Source of the DNA: Tragulus kanchil
Taxonomy: Eukaryota; Chordata; Mammalia; Artiodactyla; Tragulidae
NCBI GenBank assembly: GCA_022376925.1
Contig: JAIOJX010000025.1
Location: forward strand, 94,825,608 to 94,889,607
Direction of reading: 5' to 3'
DNA length: 64,000 nucleotides
The notes under the pieces were generated by a model that was given only the letters and a program-made list of their open reading frames with translations, ran no database searches and was not told the origin of the DNA. Of this stretch, positions 57,701-62,523 are shown piece by piece. A program made the position numbers and the translations under genes. Numbering within the stretch: the stretch's first letter is position 1; every line of letters begins with the position of its first letter.

Positions 57701-60687
57701 CCAGCCGCTCCGCGGCACGTGGGATCTTCCCAGGCCAGGGATCAAACTGGCGTCCCTTGCACTGCGATGCGGTGTCCTTACCCACTGGACCACCAGGGAA
57801 GCCCCTTTGGGAACATTTTGAAATTTAAAACTATTTTCCTGCTCCCATTTGTGTTATAGGCTTTGCAGCATAATGAATTTCTGGGACAAAGCTTCTGCCC
57901 AGGACTCAATGTAACAACAAACACAACCTGTAGCTATGCAGTGTAAGTTTGCATTCAATATCATACTGGGTTTGCTTACTGTTGTGGTGTGATACAGAAA
58001 AACCACTAGGCTTAGTACTGAAGAGTCGTTTCAGGGACACTGACTTCTCTGAGCCTGAATGTTCTAATTTATAAAGTGAGTTGTGCACTAATGCATGTTG
58101 AAGTCCTCCACAACTCCTGGGTATTCTAATAAGGTCAAAATTGTATTTTACTTGGAAAACTGTTTCTTGTGTGTTACTTATTCGTTCAGGGCTTTTAAAA
58201 AAGATTCTTTTGCAATTTGGATTATGGGTTTGGGTTTTTATTTTTAAGAACGTTTGAGTTTGAAATGAGGTACTTTGATATTTTTAGTCAGGCCTTAACA
58301 ATATCAGACCTCTACGGATTGATTATACGGAGTGTATGGGCCCATGAATTTAGGATTCCTGTAAGCTCAACTCATGGCCAGTGTGAAAGTGTTGTTCACT
58401 CAGTCCAACTCTTAGCAACCCCACAGAATGTAACCTGCCAGGCTCCTCTGTCCATGGAATTGCCCAGGCAAGAATACTGGGGTGGGTAACCATTCCCTTC
58501 TCCAGGGGGTAAAACCCAGGTTTTCTGCATTGCAGGTAGGTACTTTACTGTCTAAGCTACCAGGAAAGCCCAACCCATGGCCAGTAGTAAGAACTGAAAG
58601 GGCAGCAGAGCTGGAGGGAACATTTTCTGGCCCCAGTCCTGGCTCTTGCCTCTTCCTCCTGCATTTAGGAGACAGTCTGCACAAGTTTTTTCTTTTTTTT
58701 TTACCTTATTTTTAATTGAAGGATAATAGCTTTACAGAATTGTGTTGCTTACTGCCAAACGTCAACATGAATCAGCCAAATTTTTTCTTTTTAACTGTCT
58801 TGGAATAATACTCCCTACTGAAGGATGTTTCCAGTAAAGAAAGAAGCATATATTTTAGGAAACTTGAGAAGGAAATCCTTTTTTTTTTTGTATAATAAAA
58901 TTCCAGATTTTAATAAAATTAGAGGCATCATTTTAAAGTTAAGTAACAGTTTTCCTTTTTGATGATTGTTGTTAATGGTATGATTTCGATATATTAATTA
59001 ATGAGGGAATAGAGAATGCTATATCCTAAATCTCATGAATATTCAAGTGAAGTAGAGGTAATTCTTAATAAATGACAAATTGCTATTAAGAAGGATTACC
59101 AGAAGACCTCTATGAAGAAAAACTTTATTTATCCTTCCCATTCCCTTTCTTTTGATCTGAGTATAACTTTTTTTATGTACTGCTAAGTTCCAAGAGTTGC
59201 ACAAAAATGAATCTGGGGAATAACTGTGGTCGTGTCGGGTATTTTTAGGATCAGGTGCAGGGCTACCCCATCCTGCTGGGCTCCAGCTAAGGTTTGCCTG
59301 ATAATTGGACTTGCTGGTAATGTCTTAAGAGCCGAGCATCTCTGATATTCATTCCAGTCTTAGTATAAGAGCTGACAGAGTGCAACTCTGACAGGAAATC
59401 TCTCTACTCACCTTTCCCTCTAGTTTTAGAACTTTCAACCTGTGTGTGTTTTGTGGGTAATAAGCTCTATAAAGAGCTTTGATCATCTTTCTAAGGGTCT
59501 TAGATATCATCTGCTAAAGCTGAGGCTTTTCCTATCAGGAGTAAGTGAAAAATTACTTGATAAATGTTTCTGCCCTTTGAAGAAAAGCAGCATCATTGAC
59601 TTGGAAAGAGACAAATTTGGGAAGGCTAGCAACTTTCATGCAAAGTGTGGGTCTGTGAAGTTGGCCAAGTTTCTTAAACTTTAGTTTCCTCATCTTTTAA
59701 GTTTTGGGTTGTTTTAGGGGTTAACTAAACCATTATATGGGAGCTTCCCAGGTGGCACCGTGGTAAAGAATTTGCCTGCCAATGCAGAAGGCAAATTCAA
59801 TGCAAGAGGTGCAGGTTTGATCCCTGGGTCATGAGGATGCCCTGGAGAAGGAACTGGCAACCCACTCAAGTATCCCTTTTGTTTTTTTTTTTTTGAGATT
59901 TCTTCACCTTTTTTTTTTTGTTTTTGCAATTTTTAAAATTTTGCTTTTTTGCTTTTACAGAGCTTTGTTGTTTACAGATATGTATAATCCCAGATTAATC
60001 ATATATATATATATATATATATATATACCCCATGCCCCCCATCCCACCCCTCCAGGCCATCGCATAGCCCCCATGTAAGATCCCTTAACCCACAGCATCC
60101 AGTATTCTTGCCTAGGAAATCCCATGGACAGAGGAAGTCCCTGATGGGCTACAGTGCATGGGGTTGCAAAGAGTAGGACACAACTTAATGACTAATCCAC
60201 ATACACACACACAAACTATTATATGCAGATTGTTTCATAGTATCTAACAGAATTATAAGTGCTCAATTACTGTTTTTTCTATACATTTTTACAATGTATA
60301 TGGCTGACCTAATAACCACTGTCATATCCCAATAAAACAGAAGTCTAACGCTAATAGCACATATATACATACATATATACCACTTCCCCACAAACCCTCC
60401 AAAACTGTTTTCTATTATAAATGAAAAGATGGCTATTTAAGACTTGGTAATGTATAGGCTTCTTTAAGGAATAGTGAATATATTGAGTAAAATTTGACAG
60501 ATGCTAAGAATGAAATACTCTTTTTCTGTTGATTTTCAGATGTACTGGCGAAGAATATCTGATAAATCAGGGCATTGATATCTCATCTTGGGGCCTGTGG
60601 AAGAATCACGTAGCCTTGGGATGTATGATAGTTATATTCCTTACAATTGCCTACCTGAAATTGTTATTCCTTAAAAAATTTTCTTGA
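5025..60687 (+). CDS. ABCG2: ABCG2 coding region (spliced, coding exons 2-16), ABC half-transporter / breast cancer resistance protein
   Basis: ABCG2 is a plasma-membrane ATP-driven exporter of urate, porphyrins, riboflavin, drugs and toxins. In ruminants it is prominent in mammary epithelium and works as a homodimer. Joining the best exon copies (5025-5227, 14020-14079, 14944-15058, 15870-16022, 20452-20609, 28359-28510, 34597-34701, 37244-37491, 44394-44476, 49303-49392, 50542-50666, 51236-51390, 55535-55624, 57860-57942, 60540-60687) gives 1968 nt, 655 residues plus TGA, the length of the human protein. Order is ABCG type: nucleotide-binding domain first (Walker A GPTGGGKS 80-87, Q126, VSGGE 186-190, DE 210-211, H243), then six membrane helices from about residue 396. 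All joins keep frame and GT/AG borders. The start is the first ATG of exon 2, followed by MSSNSYEV. Local duplications add extra exon copies that must be ignored. Confidence 0.96.
5228..7080 (+). other. Intron 2, unique part, nothing else seen
   Basis: AT-rich single-copy intron with no open frame beyond chance length, no recognised young repeat and no splice-flanked conserved block. Confidence 0.7.
7080..9420. repeat. Old LINE-like interspersed repeat, family A, inflated by D3
   Basis: It contains ccttcacccagattcccagc, cattgatgaccactgcctc, tgctgattgctattagg and gaacagacctagggagcat. The ends resemble those of the segment at 22500-24780 in the same order, so both are diverged members of one family. 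I cannot name it with certainty; an L1 or HAL1 origin is likely. Confidence 0.5.
7191..9316. repeat. Tandem duplication D3, unit about 1095 bp
   Basis: 7191-8222 recurs at 8287-9316, apart from a 2-base deletion (aggggaaat to aggaaat). The upstream copy then has about 60 bases (8223-8286) unlike the real continuation at 9317. Content is an old LINE-like repeat; no exon. Confidence 0.92.
9847..10050 (-). mobile_element. Older tRNA-derived SINE (CHR-like)
   Basis: The + strand shows the antisense pattern cttagttgcattatgcagg, ttagttccccaatcaggg and actgggccatcag. It is more diverged and lacks the CpG-rich middle of the young family. Confidence 0.75.
10135..10250 (+). repeat. L2-like remnant
   Basis: It reads ctcatttattcaacaaatgt, ctactaggtgtgagatgctgg and tctagtctgatgggggact. 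Confidence 0.5.
10369..10407 (+). repeat. GT microsatellite
   Basis: An uninterrupted (GT)n of about 19 units in intron 2. Confidence 0.95.
11226..11353 (-). mobile_element. Older tRNA-derived SINE fragment (CHR-like)
   Basis: Antisense pattern ttatttggctgcactgatc through gccactggaccaccagagaag. Short and diverged. Confidence 0.75.
11460..13531. repeat. Tandem duplication D4, unit about 1072 bp
   Basis: 11460-12458 recurs at 12531-13531. After 12458 the upstream copy reads a scrambled version of 13532-13612 (same words cattgattatt, agaacttgacatggtagc, with pieces missing) before restarting. It contains an L1 3' fragment, no exon. Confidence 0.92.
12124..12250 (-). mobile_element. Ruminant L1 3'-end fragment (antisense)
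   Basis: It reads taattggagaataattcctt, tctgccatacatcaacatg, aatcagtcatgatt and a TA-rich run. D4 repeats it at 13196-13322. Confidence 0.7.
14020..14079 (+). CDS. ABCG2: ABCG2 exon 3 (Walker A)
   Basis: This 60-nt exon lies between catttacag and gtgagt. It completes N68 and encodes residues 69-87 plus two bases of S88 ([20 protein letters not shown]). The P-loop GPTGGGKS with K86 binds ATP phosphates and Mg. It is single copy in the window. Human reads I at the position of V70 here, a conservative change. Confidence 0.96.
14140..14400 (-). mobile_element. Old L1 3'-end fragment (antisense)
   Basis: It reads tgtttcatgtgtactgtatag, tgatcaccgtaagtcaggtc, ttgacctgttccttatatgg and tttattttgtaactggagg, an L1 3' end pattern 60 bp after exon 3. 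Confidence 0.6.
14944..15058 (+). CDS. ABCG2: ABCG2 exon 4 (to Q-loop)
   Basis: This 115-nt exon lies between ttttatag and gtaagt and encodes the end of S88 to Q126 ([31 protein letters not shown]). Q126 is the Q-loop glutamine that links the nucleotide site to the transmembrane part. It is single copy and ends in phase 0. Confidence 0.96.
15528..15748 (+). mobile_element. Bov-tA SINE
   Basis: A tRNA-Glu-type head (gggcttcccaggtg, ccaatgcaggagatgcaag) is joined to the Bov-A body (atggcaacccactctagta, aatcccatggacagaacagc) and ends near acactcacac. It lies 120 bp upstream of exon 5. Confidence 0.88.
15870..16022 (+). CDS. ABCG2: ABCG2 exon 5
   Basis: This 153-nt, phase-0 exon lies between tgctttaag and gtaatg and encodes residues 127-177 ([20 protein letters not shown], ending in [10 protein letters not shown]). 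It forms the helical part of the nucleotide-binding domain. It is single copy. A Bov-tA SINE ends about 120 bp upstream at 15748. Confidence 0.96.
16023..17510 (+). other. Intron 5, unique part, nothing else seen
   Basis: Single-copy intron. An open frame at 16402-16680 has no homolog I recognise and no splice support. Confidence 0.65.
17521..17845 (-). mobile_element. tRNA-derived SINE, long class
   Basis: A complete element with a (TTTA)n-side tail, G-rich block 17549-17588 and many intact CpGs. A perfect target-site duplication TGTTGAAAACTTTT starts at 17511 and 17846. It looks young. Confidence 0.9.
18738..18976 (-). mobile_element. tRNA-derived SINE, short class
   Basis: Minus-strand head ends at 18976 with GGGGCTTCCCTGGTGG; B box GGTTCGATCCC. 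Its tRNA-side part is repeated at 19923-20100 by D5, without a tail. Confidence 0.87.
19328..19486 (+). pseudogene. ABCG2: Duplicate of ABCG2 exon 6 with a one-base insertion
   Basis: It is identical in layout to the exon 1124 bp downstream, but 159 nt long: the A/G run after GGAGAAAG reads six A then GGG instead of five A then GGA. This shifts frame inside the ABC signature. It is a homopolymer-type error in the upstream copy of a duplicated segment. No frame-restoring change follows. Confidence 0.9.
19495..19760 (+). repeat. L2-like remnant
   Basis: It reads ttcattcatccaatatgtgg, gctatgtactaggtgttatt, gattcaacagtaaggac and ggaagacctcagtgagg. It includes a short internal tandem repeat (ggtactaggtgttattctt). 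It follows exon 6 and is copied at 20618-20885 by D5. Confidence 0.55.
20452..20609 (+). CDS. ABCG2: ABCG2 exon 6 (signature and Walker B), intact copy
   Basis: This 158-nt exon lies between gtgttttag and gtaaaag and encodes V178-L228ff plus two bases of R230. It carries the ABCG signature [10 protein letters not shown] (186-195) and Walker B LFLDEP with catalytic E211, then TTGLDAST (D-loop; human has S at the A position). It is chosen over the copy at 19328 because length and frame are correct. Confidence 0.95.
21247..21520 (-). mobile_element. tRNA-derived SINE, short class
   Basis: It is flanked by a perfect 16-bp target-site duplication CTAATTTCCTCTTCTT (21231 and 21521). It is inserted into an older interspersed repeat that resumes at 21537. 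Confidence 0.9.
21615..21940 (-). mobile_element. tRNA-derived SINE, long class
   Basis: Target-site duplication TAAAGACGTTCTC / TAAAGGCGTTCTC at 21602 and 21941. G-rich block 21652-21684. It is inserted in the same old repeat as the preceding element, 80 bp away. A head fragment is repeated at 23061-23131 by D6. Confidence 0.9.
21867..24240. repeat. Tandem duplication D6, unit about 1189-1194 bp
   Basis: 21867-23056 recurs at 23061-24240. Small indels occur at gcgccccttgc/gcgccttgc and gggcccggggg/gggccggag. The upstream copy lacks one T and one G in its last 30 bases relative to 24210-24245. No exon. Confidence 0.92.
22500..24780. repeat. Old LINE-like interspersed repeat, family A, inflated by D6
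   Basis: It contains agtgcagagtgctctgttac, tctatggactccagtcagac, ccaagatctgattacttgg and cagacagacctggggaatg. It is related to 7080-9420 by shared order of diverged motifs. Confidence 0.5.
25232..25527 (-). mobile_element. Older tRNA-derived SINE (CHR-like)
   Basis: Antisense CHR pattern: gggctttctctagttgcc, gcttctcttgttgcagagc, ttcttaatcactggaccac. Full length but diverged. Confidence 0.75.
25880..26020. mobile_element. MER5-like hAT remnant
   Basis: It reads catgtggggtcttgttaaaa, tgcaggttctgattctag and gtggtcctctgaccatac, the typical MER5 order. Confidence 0.6.
26530..26740 (+). repeat. MIR-like SINE remnant
   Basis: It reads caaatcccagccttgtact, gttctctaagccttatctgc, aaaggtaataataattattgg and atgagaatttagatgaagt, the MIR core and 3' order. 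D7 repeats it at 27688-27898. Confidence 0.65.
26850..27005. mobile_element. MER5-like hAT remnant
   Basis: It reads attacctgggcacttgttaaa, acctggacccagcaggtc and ttctagacttcccgtgg. D7 repeats it at 28008-28163. Confidence 0.55.
27201..27263 (+). pseudogene. ABCG2: Truncated duplicate of ABCG2 exon 7
   Basis: The acceptor and first 63 nt match exon 7 through ...YSIFK. The sequence then departs (aagtttgggtttga), and after about 40 unrelated bases it jumps back to intron sequence first seen at 26143. It has no donor. It is the ragged end of the upstream copy of an 1158-bp duplication. Confidence 0.9.
28359..28510 (+). CDS. ABCG2: ABCG2 exon 7 (H-loop), complete copy 1
   Basis: This 152-nt exon lies between ttaatttag and gtatgg. 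It encodes R230-I280 plus one base: [18 protein letters not shown] with H-loop H243, then [20 protein letters not shown] and the end of the nucleotide-binding domain. A second complete copy lies at 29453 and a truncated one at 27201. Only one can belong to the real gene. Confidence 0.94.
28720..28743 (+). repeat. GT microsatellite downstream of exon 7
   Basis: gtgcgtgtgtgtgtgtgtgc and following bases; repeated at about 29814-29837 by D8. Confidence 0.85.
29453..29604 (+). pseudogene. ABCG2: Second complete duplicate of ABCG2 exon 7
   Basis: It is offset by 1094 bp from the 28359 copy and identical over the exon, with the same acceptor and donor. It is intact in itself, so either could be the true exon. 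Splicing both would add 152 nt and shift frame. It is interpreted as a redundant assembly copy. Confidence 0.85.
30200..32490. repeat. Tandem duplication D9, unit 1149 bp
   Basis: 30200-31344 recurs at 31349-32490 with a direct switch at tgtgggttga. It lies wholly in antisense L1 plus a CA microsatellite that differs in length between copies. Confidence 0.92.
30735..30779 (+). repeat. CA microsatellite in L1, longer copy
   Basis: A (CA)n of about 22 units after aatattccatta. The D9 copy at 31886-31924 is several bases shorter, a length difference between otherwise identical segments. Confidence 0.93.
32402..34540. repeat. Tandem duplication D10, unit 1081 bp
   Basis: 32402-33443 recurs at 33483-34524. 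The upstream end 33444-33482 is a degraded form of the true continuation: cctgaagagtctttt is shared, the rest differs. It overlaps the end of D9, so one L1 stretch occurs three times. Confidence 0.92.
34597..34701 (+). CDS. ABCG2: ABCG2 exon 8
   Basis: This 105-nt exon lies between tttgcag and gtaagc. It encodes G281-E315 plus one base: [20 protein letters not shown], then [14 protein letters not shown], the linker after the nucleotide-binding domain. It is single copy. It lies just downstream of the duplicated segment ending near 34533. Confidence 0.95.
34815..35195. repeat. Old interspersed repeat, family B
   Basis: It reads tttgtttggctgctgtaac, aaaataccatagactgg, cacttatcccaccttctgag, taccatcacattgggg and tatgaattttggggacagac. 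I recognise the pattern as a common mammalian repeat but cannot name its class. Diverged relatives lie at 21045-22040 and 48755-49090. D11 copies its tail to 36280-36337. Confidence 0.55.
35304..35579 (+). mobile_element. tRNA-derived SINE, short class, sense orientation
   Basis: It starts GGGCTTCCCTGGTGGTTCAG; B box GGTTCAATCCC near 35360. It ends in AATAAATAAATA, then an 18-A tail. It is the only family member on the + strand. D11 repeats it at 36445-36729 with a longer A tail. Confidence 0.9.
35596..35770. mobile_element. Tigger/MER2-like DNA transposon remnant
   Basis: It reads cagtggcccttggtgtccat, ggattggtttcaggaccca, ccctccatatccctgggtt and gaggattcagagggcc. This is the terminal-repeat style of Tigger-derived short elements. 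D11 repeats it at 36746-36920. Confidence 0.6.
36094..36279 (+). pseudogene. ABCG2: Truncated duplicate of ABCG2 exon 9
   Basis: It matches the first 186 nt of exon 9, to SFCHQL. At a few shared bases (gctcag) the sequence switches to intron 8 sequence first seen near 35138. The final 62 nt and the donor are absent. The short identity at the switch is what an overlap-based misjoin would use. Confidence 0.9.
37244..37491 (+). CDS. ABCG2: ABCG2 exon 9, intact copy
   Basis: This 248-nt exon lies between attccaaag and gtaacc and encodes A316-Q398. It carries the linker ([19 protein letters not shown]), a basic stretch GGKRKKIS, and the elbow before the first membrane helix ([20 protein letters not shown]). 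It ends in phase 0. The upstream copy at 36094 is truncated, so this is the functional exon. Confidence 0.95.
37840..38030 (+). repeat. L2-like remnant
   Basis: It reads gcattcaataagttctttctg, atccctgctcttgcggg, gaggagagacagacgatac and gcatgtcagatggtaaaagg. Confidence 0.5.
38025..38083 (+). repeat. Purine-rich GA tract
   Basis: About 59 bases almost entirely A and G (gagaaaggaagagagaaagg and on). A simple low-complexity tract in intron 9. Confidence 0.75.
38860..39030. mobile_element. Tigger/MER2-like DNA transposon remnant
   Basis: It reads agttggccctcagtatccac, ataagggacttgaggattc, gggattcccctgctgc and ccaaggataactctatg, a diverged relative of the element at 35596. Confidence 0.6.
39384..41645. 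repeat. Tandem duplication D12, unit about 1136 bp
   Basis: 39384-40505 recurs at 40530-41642. The start of the second copy lacks about 10 bases (catccataaatac region), and the end of the first differs from 41643 onward. Plain intron, no exon. Confidence 0.92.
41741..42070 (-). mobile_element. tRNA-derived SINE, long class
   Basis: A perfect target-site duplication AGCAAGGCAGTTTTT starts at 41730 and 42071. G-rich block 41778-41813. CpG-rich head with few differences from the other long elements. Confidence 0.9.
42038..44242. repeat. Tandem duplication D13, unit 1098 bp
   Basis: 42038-43134 recurs at 43136-44242. In the first copy the tail of the segment (ataaataaattttttttttaaaaacagtc) is a collapsed form of 44203-44238. 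The switch is at aaatgtcc, inside the 5' end of a SINE. Confidence 0.92.
44394..44476 (+). CDS. ABCG2: ABCG2 exon 10 (membrane helix 1)
   Basis: This 83-nt exon lies between ttgaaaag and gtgagt and encodes L399-N425 plus two bases of R426 ([20 protein letters not shown]). This is the first transmembrane helix and its extracellular exit. The acceptor has a weak pyrimidine tract, but reading frame and protein match are exact. Confidence 0.94.
44640..46130 (-). mobile_element. Old L1 (antisense), interrupted by a SINE
   Basis: It shows a 3' pattern agtatacagttcaataacac, gtgcaaccatctccaccatc and caaggttcatccatgtgtg, then the ORF2-end complement (gctttgtgaacaatgctg-like, gcatttccctaatgatta). A CHR-like SINE sits at 45449-45782 and L1 resumes to about 46130. 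Confidence 0.75.
45449..45782 (-). mobile_element. tRNA-derived SINE (CHR-like) nested in L1
   Basis: Antisense element ending ccaccagggaagccc. It interrupts an antisense L1: TGAAGTTCTTT occurs at both edges (45438 and 45785) and the L1 resumes after it. Confidence 0.8.
46455..46966 (-). mobile_element. Composite Bov-tA / BovB-type SINE
   Basis: The whole 512-bp unit is flanked by a perfect target-site duplication TACCCTTTAT (46445-46454, 46967-46976), so it inserted as one piece. The minus strand shows a tRNA-like head near 46960, then a body of BovB 3' type (on +: catccaaccatcttttcttc, gcccatg-free ggtggccaaagtattggag, attgactggtttgatctcc). Confidence 0.85.
46977..47836 (+). other. Intron 10, unique part, nothing else seen
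   Basis: AT-rich unique sequence between two SINE insertions. An open frame at 46979-47161 overlaps the SINE edge and looks random. Confidence 0.6.
47852..48109 (-). mobile_element. tRNA-derived SINE, short class
   Basis: Minus-strand element with tail tggtctcttttattgg at its left and head ending accaggaaaaccc. Flanks CTATGGATTCTTTTTT and CTATAGATTATTTTTT form a near-perfect target-site duplication. Confidence 0.87.
48755..49090. repeat. Old interspersed repeat, family B
   Basis: It reads gactaggtggcctaaaccac, gcagttttggagatcagg, ctctaccctcatgacctc and ggtgtcacattgaggattt: the same order as 34815-35195, diverged. Confidence 0.55.
49303..49392 (+). CDS. ABCG2: ABCG2 exon 11 (membrane helix 2)
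   Basis: This 90-nt exon lies between tttcattgcag and gtgagt and encodes R426-F455 plus two bases of I456 ([20 protein letters not shown]). N436 and F439, substrate-pocket residues in human ABCG2, are present. It is single copy. Confidence 0.96.
49393..50541 (+). other. Intron 11, nothing else seen
   Basis: Purine-rich unique intron between two single-copy exons. It shows no duplication and no young SINE, so it is a useful reference for normal assembly quality. Confidence 0.65.
50542..50666 (+). CDS. ABCG2: ABCG2 exon 12 (membrane helix 3)
   Basis: This 125-nt exon lies between gtttctag and gtaagc and encodes I456-L497 plus one base ([33 protein letters not shown]). R482, the residue whose exchange alters substrate range in human ABCG2, is arginine here. 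It is single copy. Confidence 0.96.
51236..51390 (+). CDS. ABCG2: ABCG2 exon 13 (membrane helices 4-5), copy 1
   Basis: This 155-nt exon lies between ccctaag and gtgagt. It encodes G498-M549 ([40 protein letters not shown]): membrane helix 4 and the start of helix 5. An identical copy lies at 52487. Nothing in the exon itself shows which is real, and using both would shift frame. Confidence 0.93.
52487..52641 (+). pseudogene. ABCG2: Identical duplicate of ABCG2 exon 13
   Basis: It is offset 1251 bp from the 51236 copy with the same splice borders and no differences seen. Exon length is not a multiple of three, so including both copies would break the protein. Treated as redundant sequence from a tandem segment; either copy may be the true locus. 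Confidence 0.85.
53025..55275. repeat. Tandem duplication D15, unit 1123 bp
   Basis: 53025-54147 recurs at 54148-55275 with a clean switch at acagaacag. Its first part also matches 51774-52118, so that stretch exists three times. Confidence 0.92.
55535..55624 (+). CDS. ABCG2: ABCG2 exon 14, copy 1
   Basis: This 90-nt, phase-0 exon lies between ttttttgtag and gtatgt. It encodes I550-S579 ([30 protein letters not shown]): the di-leucine valve L554/L555 and the start of the large extracellular loop. The tyrosine codon TAT at 55619-55621 (residue 578 here) is the likely equivalent of the cattle Y581S milk-trait site if cattle numbering is three higher. An identical copy lies at 56591. Confidence 0.93.
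56591..56680 (+). pseudogene. ABCG2: Identical duplicate of ABCG2 exon 14
   Basis: It is offset 1056 bp from the 55535 copy with the same splice sites. As 90 nt is a multiple of three, joint splicing would keep frame and add 30 residues repeating the end of helix 5. That would break the fold, so I read it as an assembly duplicate. Confidence 0.85.
57485..57804 (-). mobile_element. tRNA-derived SINE, long class
   Basis: A perfect target-site duplication CTTTGGGAACATTTT at 57470 and 57805, and G-rich block 57517-57548. The insertion ends about 55 bp before exon 15, so it sits next to the branch point and acceptor region. Confidence 0.9.
57860..57942 (+). CDS. ABCG2: ABCG2 exon 15 (extracellular loop)
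   Basis: This 83-nt exon lies between gtgttatag and gtaagt and encodes A580-A606 plus two bases of V607 ([27 protein letters not shown]). C592 and C603 of the disulfide set are present. The known N596 sequon is kept (N-V-T), and a second sequon N600-T-T appears. A young SINE ends about 55 bp upstream, at 57804. Confidence 0.95.
58382..58571 (-). mobile_element. Bov-tA SINE
   Basis: Antisense Bov-tA (tcagtccaactcttagcaacc, gcctgccaggctcctctgt-like, ccaggcaagaatactgggg, taagctaccaggaaagccc). Target-site duplication AACTCATGGCCAG / AACCCATGGCCAG at 58369 and 58572. Confidence 0.88.
58700..58785 (-). mobile_element. Ruminant L1 3'-end fragment (antisense)
   Basis: It reads tttaattgaaggataatagc, tttacagaattgtgttgctt and caacatgaatcagcc, a short 3' UTR piece. 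Confidence 0.65.
59742..60215 (+). mobile_element. Bov-tA SINE split by an L1 3'-end insertion
   Basis: The head and start of the body lie at 59742-59878 (gggagcttcccaggtggc to ggcaacccactcaagtat). The body resumes at about 60098 (ccagtattcttgcctagg to ggttgcaaagagtaggacac). In between is an L1-type 3' end with a TA microsatellite. Confidence 0.8.
59880..60090 (-). mobile_element. Ruminant L1 3'-end fragment nested in Bov-tA
   Basis: A T-rich start, then tacagagctttgttgtttac, a (TA)n tract 59999-60026 and catcccacccctccaggcc. It is related to 180-335, which shows the same order of words with differences. Confidence 0.65.
60540..60687 (+). CDS. ABCG2: ABCG2 exon 16, last coding part (membrane helix 6)
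   Basis: The acceptor is gattttcag at 60539. It completes V607 and encodes C608-S655, then TGA at 60685. It covers C608 (intermolecular disulfide in human), [25 protein letters not shown], helix 6 ([16 protein letters not shown]) and the basic tail KKFS. It is single copy. Confidence 0.96.
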
Positions 60688-61959
60688 ATTCCTCTTTAAT
60701 TTGCATGATTTACCCCACATTAAAAAGAGAGCATCTTGATTTTGATATTTAGTGAAGTTTTCCTGGTGGTTTTCTTTTTATTTATTTATATTATGCCAAT
60801 GTGTTTTATTATTTTTGATTGTCTTCCTTTCATTTGCCTCATTCTGTTGTTCAGCAAGAATTGTTTTCAACAGAAACATTTACACAGAAAAATCACAATG
60901 AACTAACTTAAAGAACCAAAGTCATAAACTAGTAATATTATGTACTACATATTAATTTACCTAGTAGAAATCTAGTTTAATTTATTAACCTGAAAAAGAA
61001 CTGAGTTCTAGAAACTTGGGTTAAGTTACTAATATCTTTGGTATTGGTTTCTTCCCCTTTAAAATGAATAGGTGGGTTAGTTGCCCTCCTGCTTAAATAT
61101 TATATGAGCCTATGATCTTCCATTATTTTAAAAATAATAAATGACAAATGTATTGACATTATAGCAGAAATATGAAACCCAAAACATGTTGGAAAAAATG
61201 CAGTGTCATATGGATAAAAATGCTAATATAATAGAAAAAGTTTTGATAAGCTTTTAAAGGTTATTAGAATTTACTGAGGTTTCTTTCTAGCGGAATTGGA
61301 CACTCAGGAGTCTCAGCTGGGTTTTAGACTACAGGTGTAGAGGGCTGGGAGTCTGGCGACTTCCCCTTCTGGGGTAGCTCAGTACTGTGTGATCTTGGAG
61401 TGCGTCATAATTTCTTGAGGCTCTATGAAGGATGTCTGGGCTCGGTGAACCCCACTGCATTGTAATCTCCAGAGTTACTTGTGTAAAGAATGGTCCACAG
61501 CAGGATTTGGTAATTTCCACAATCCTTCCCAGCTCTGAAAATTTTAAACTTGGGATAGAACAACTGTTATAACTGGCCCTGTACAGGCTTTTTCTTTCTT
61601 ATACATGCACTCATTAATTTACACATCTTCTCTTTATTTTAACATTTACCAGTAATAGGGGAGTGTTTTTAAACGTTTTTTTACTGAAAGGTAACGTAGG
61701 GAAAGTACTATCTAGTGAATTATAAAAGGATCACACCTGTGCAACCATCAATTCATGTCAAGAAATAGAACATGACAGTGCACAGAAGTCCCCTTGGGCT
61801 CCTCTTCCAGAACTGCTCCCTCCCTTCTGTCTGGGTTATTTTTTGAAATGACACTTGGGCACTCCCCTCTGTTGCTACTATCAGAATATCAGTACAGTTC
61901 AGTTTTCTGTTCCTGTGTATATAAATACATCCTTAATTAAACCTCCCCTCCCCTTTAAT

Positions 61960-62340
61960 AAACTCTTCATTTTGGAATAATTTTAGATTTATAGAAAAGT
62001 TGCAAAAATGATGCAAAAATTAACATTGGTACATTACTATTAAACTATACACTTTATTCAGATTTCACTACTTTACCATCAGTATTCCGTTCTGGGATGC
62101 AGTCTAGGGGATCCTGTTTAATGAATTCCCTTTTTAAAAGTAAATACTTTTCAATATTATAGAAATTAAGTTGAGCTGAGGAACCAGAGTGTAGACAAGT
62201 CATCTTGGAGTATCCATTAGCGTCATGTTGCAGCATCAATCCAGGGACATAGCATTATATTTTCATCTTTGGATTTTAAGGAGCTTTTTTTCTTTTTTTA
62301 TGATGTCGGATTAATGCATCATCTTGTAACACATCACCAC
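61960..62340. repeat. Old LINE-like repeat fragment
   Basis: It reads tagatttatagaaaagttgc, aaaattaacattggtacatt, actttattcagatttcac and ctgggatgcagtctaggg. Probably the same broad group as family A. It lies in the probable 3' UTR. Confidence 0.45.
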
Positions 62341-62344
62341 ACTC

Positions 62345-62523
62345 CTTTTTTTACCTGTGGGTTGGAATCTGCCTTCCAGTGAAGGGGATGTGGGTTCAAT
62401 CCTTTGTCAGGGAACTAAGGCCCCACATGCTGCAAGGCAAAGTAAGCCCACAAACTGCACTCCATGAAAGATCCCGTAGGCTGCAACTAAGATCCATGCA
62501 GCCAAAGGAATATTTTTTAAAAA
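62345..62523 (+). mobile_element. Older tRNA-derived SINE, sense
   Basis: It reads gtgggttggaatctgcc, gggttcaatcctttgtcagg, ggaactaaggccccacatgc and a terminal A-run, with a B-box-like GGTTCAATCC. It lies in the probable 3' UTR. Confidence 0.7.
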
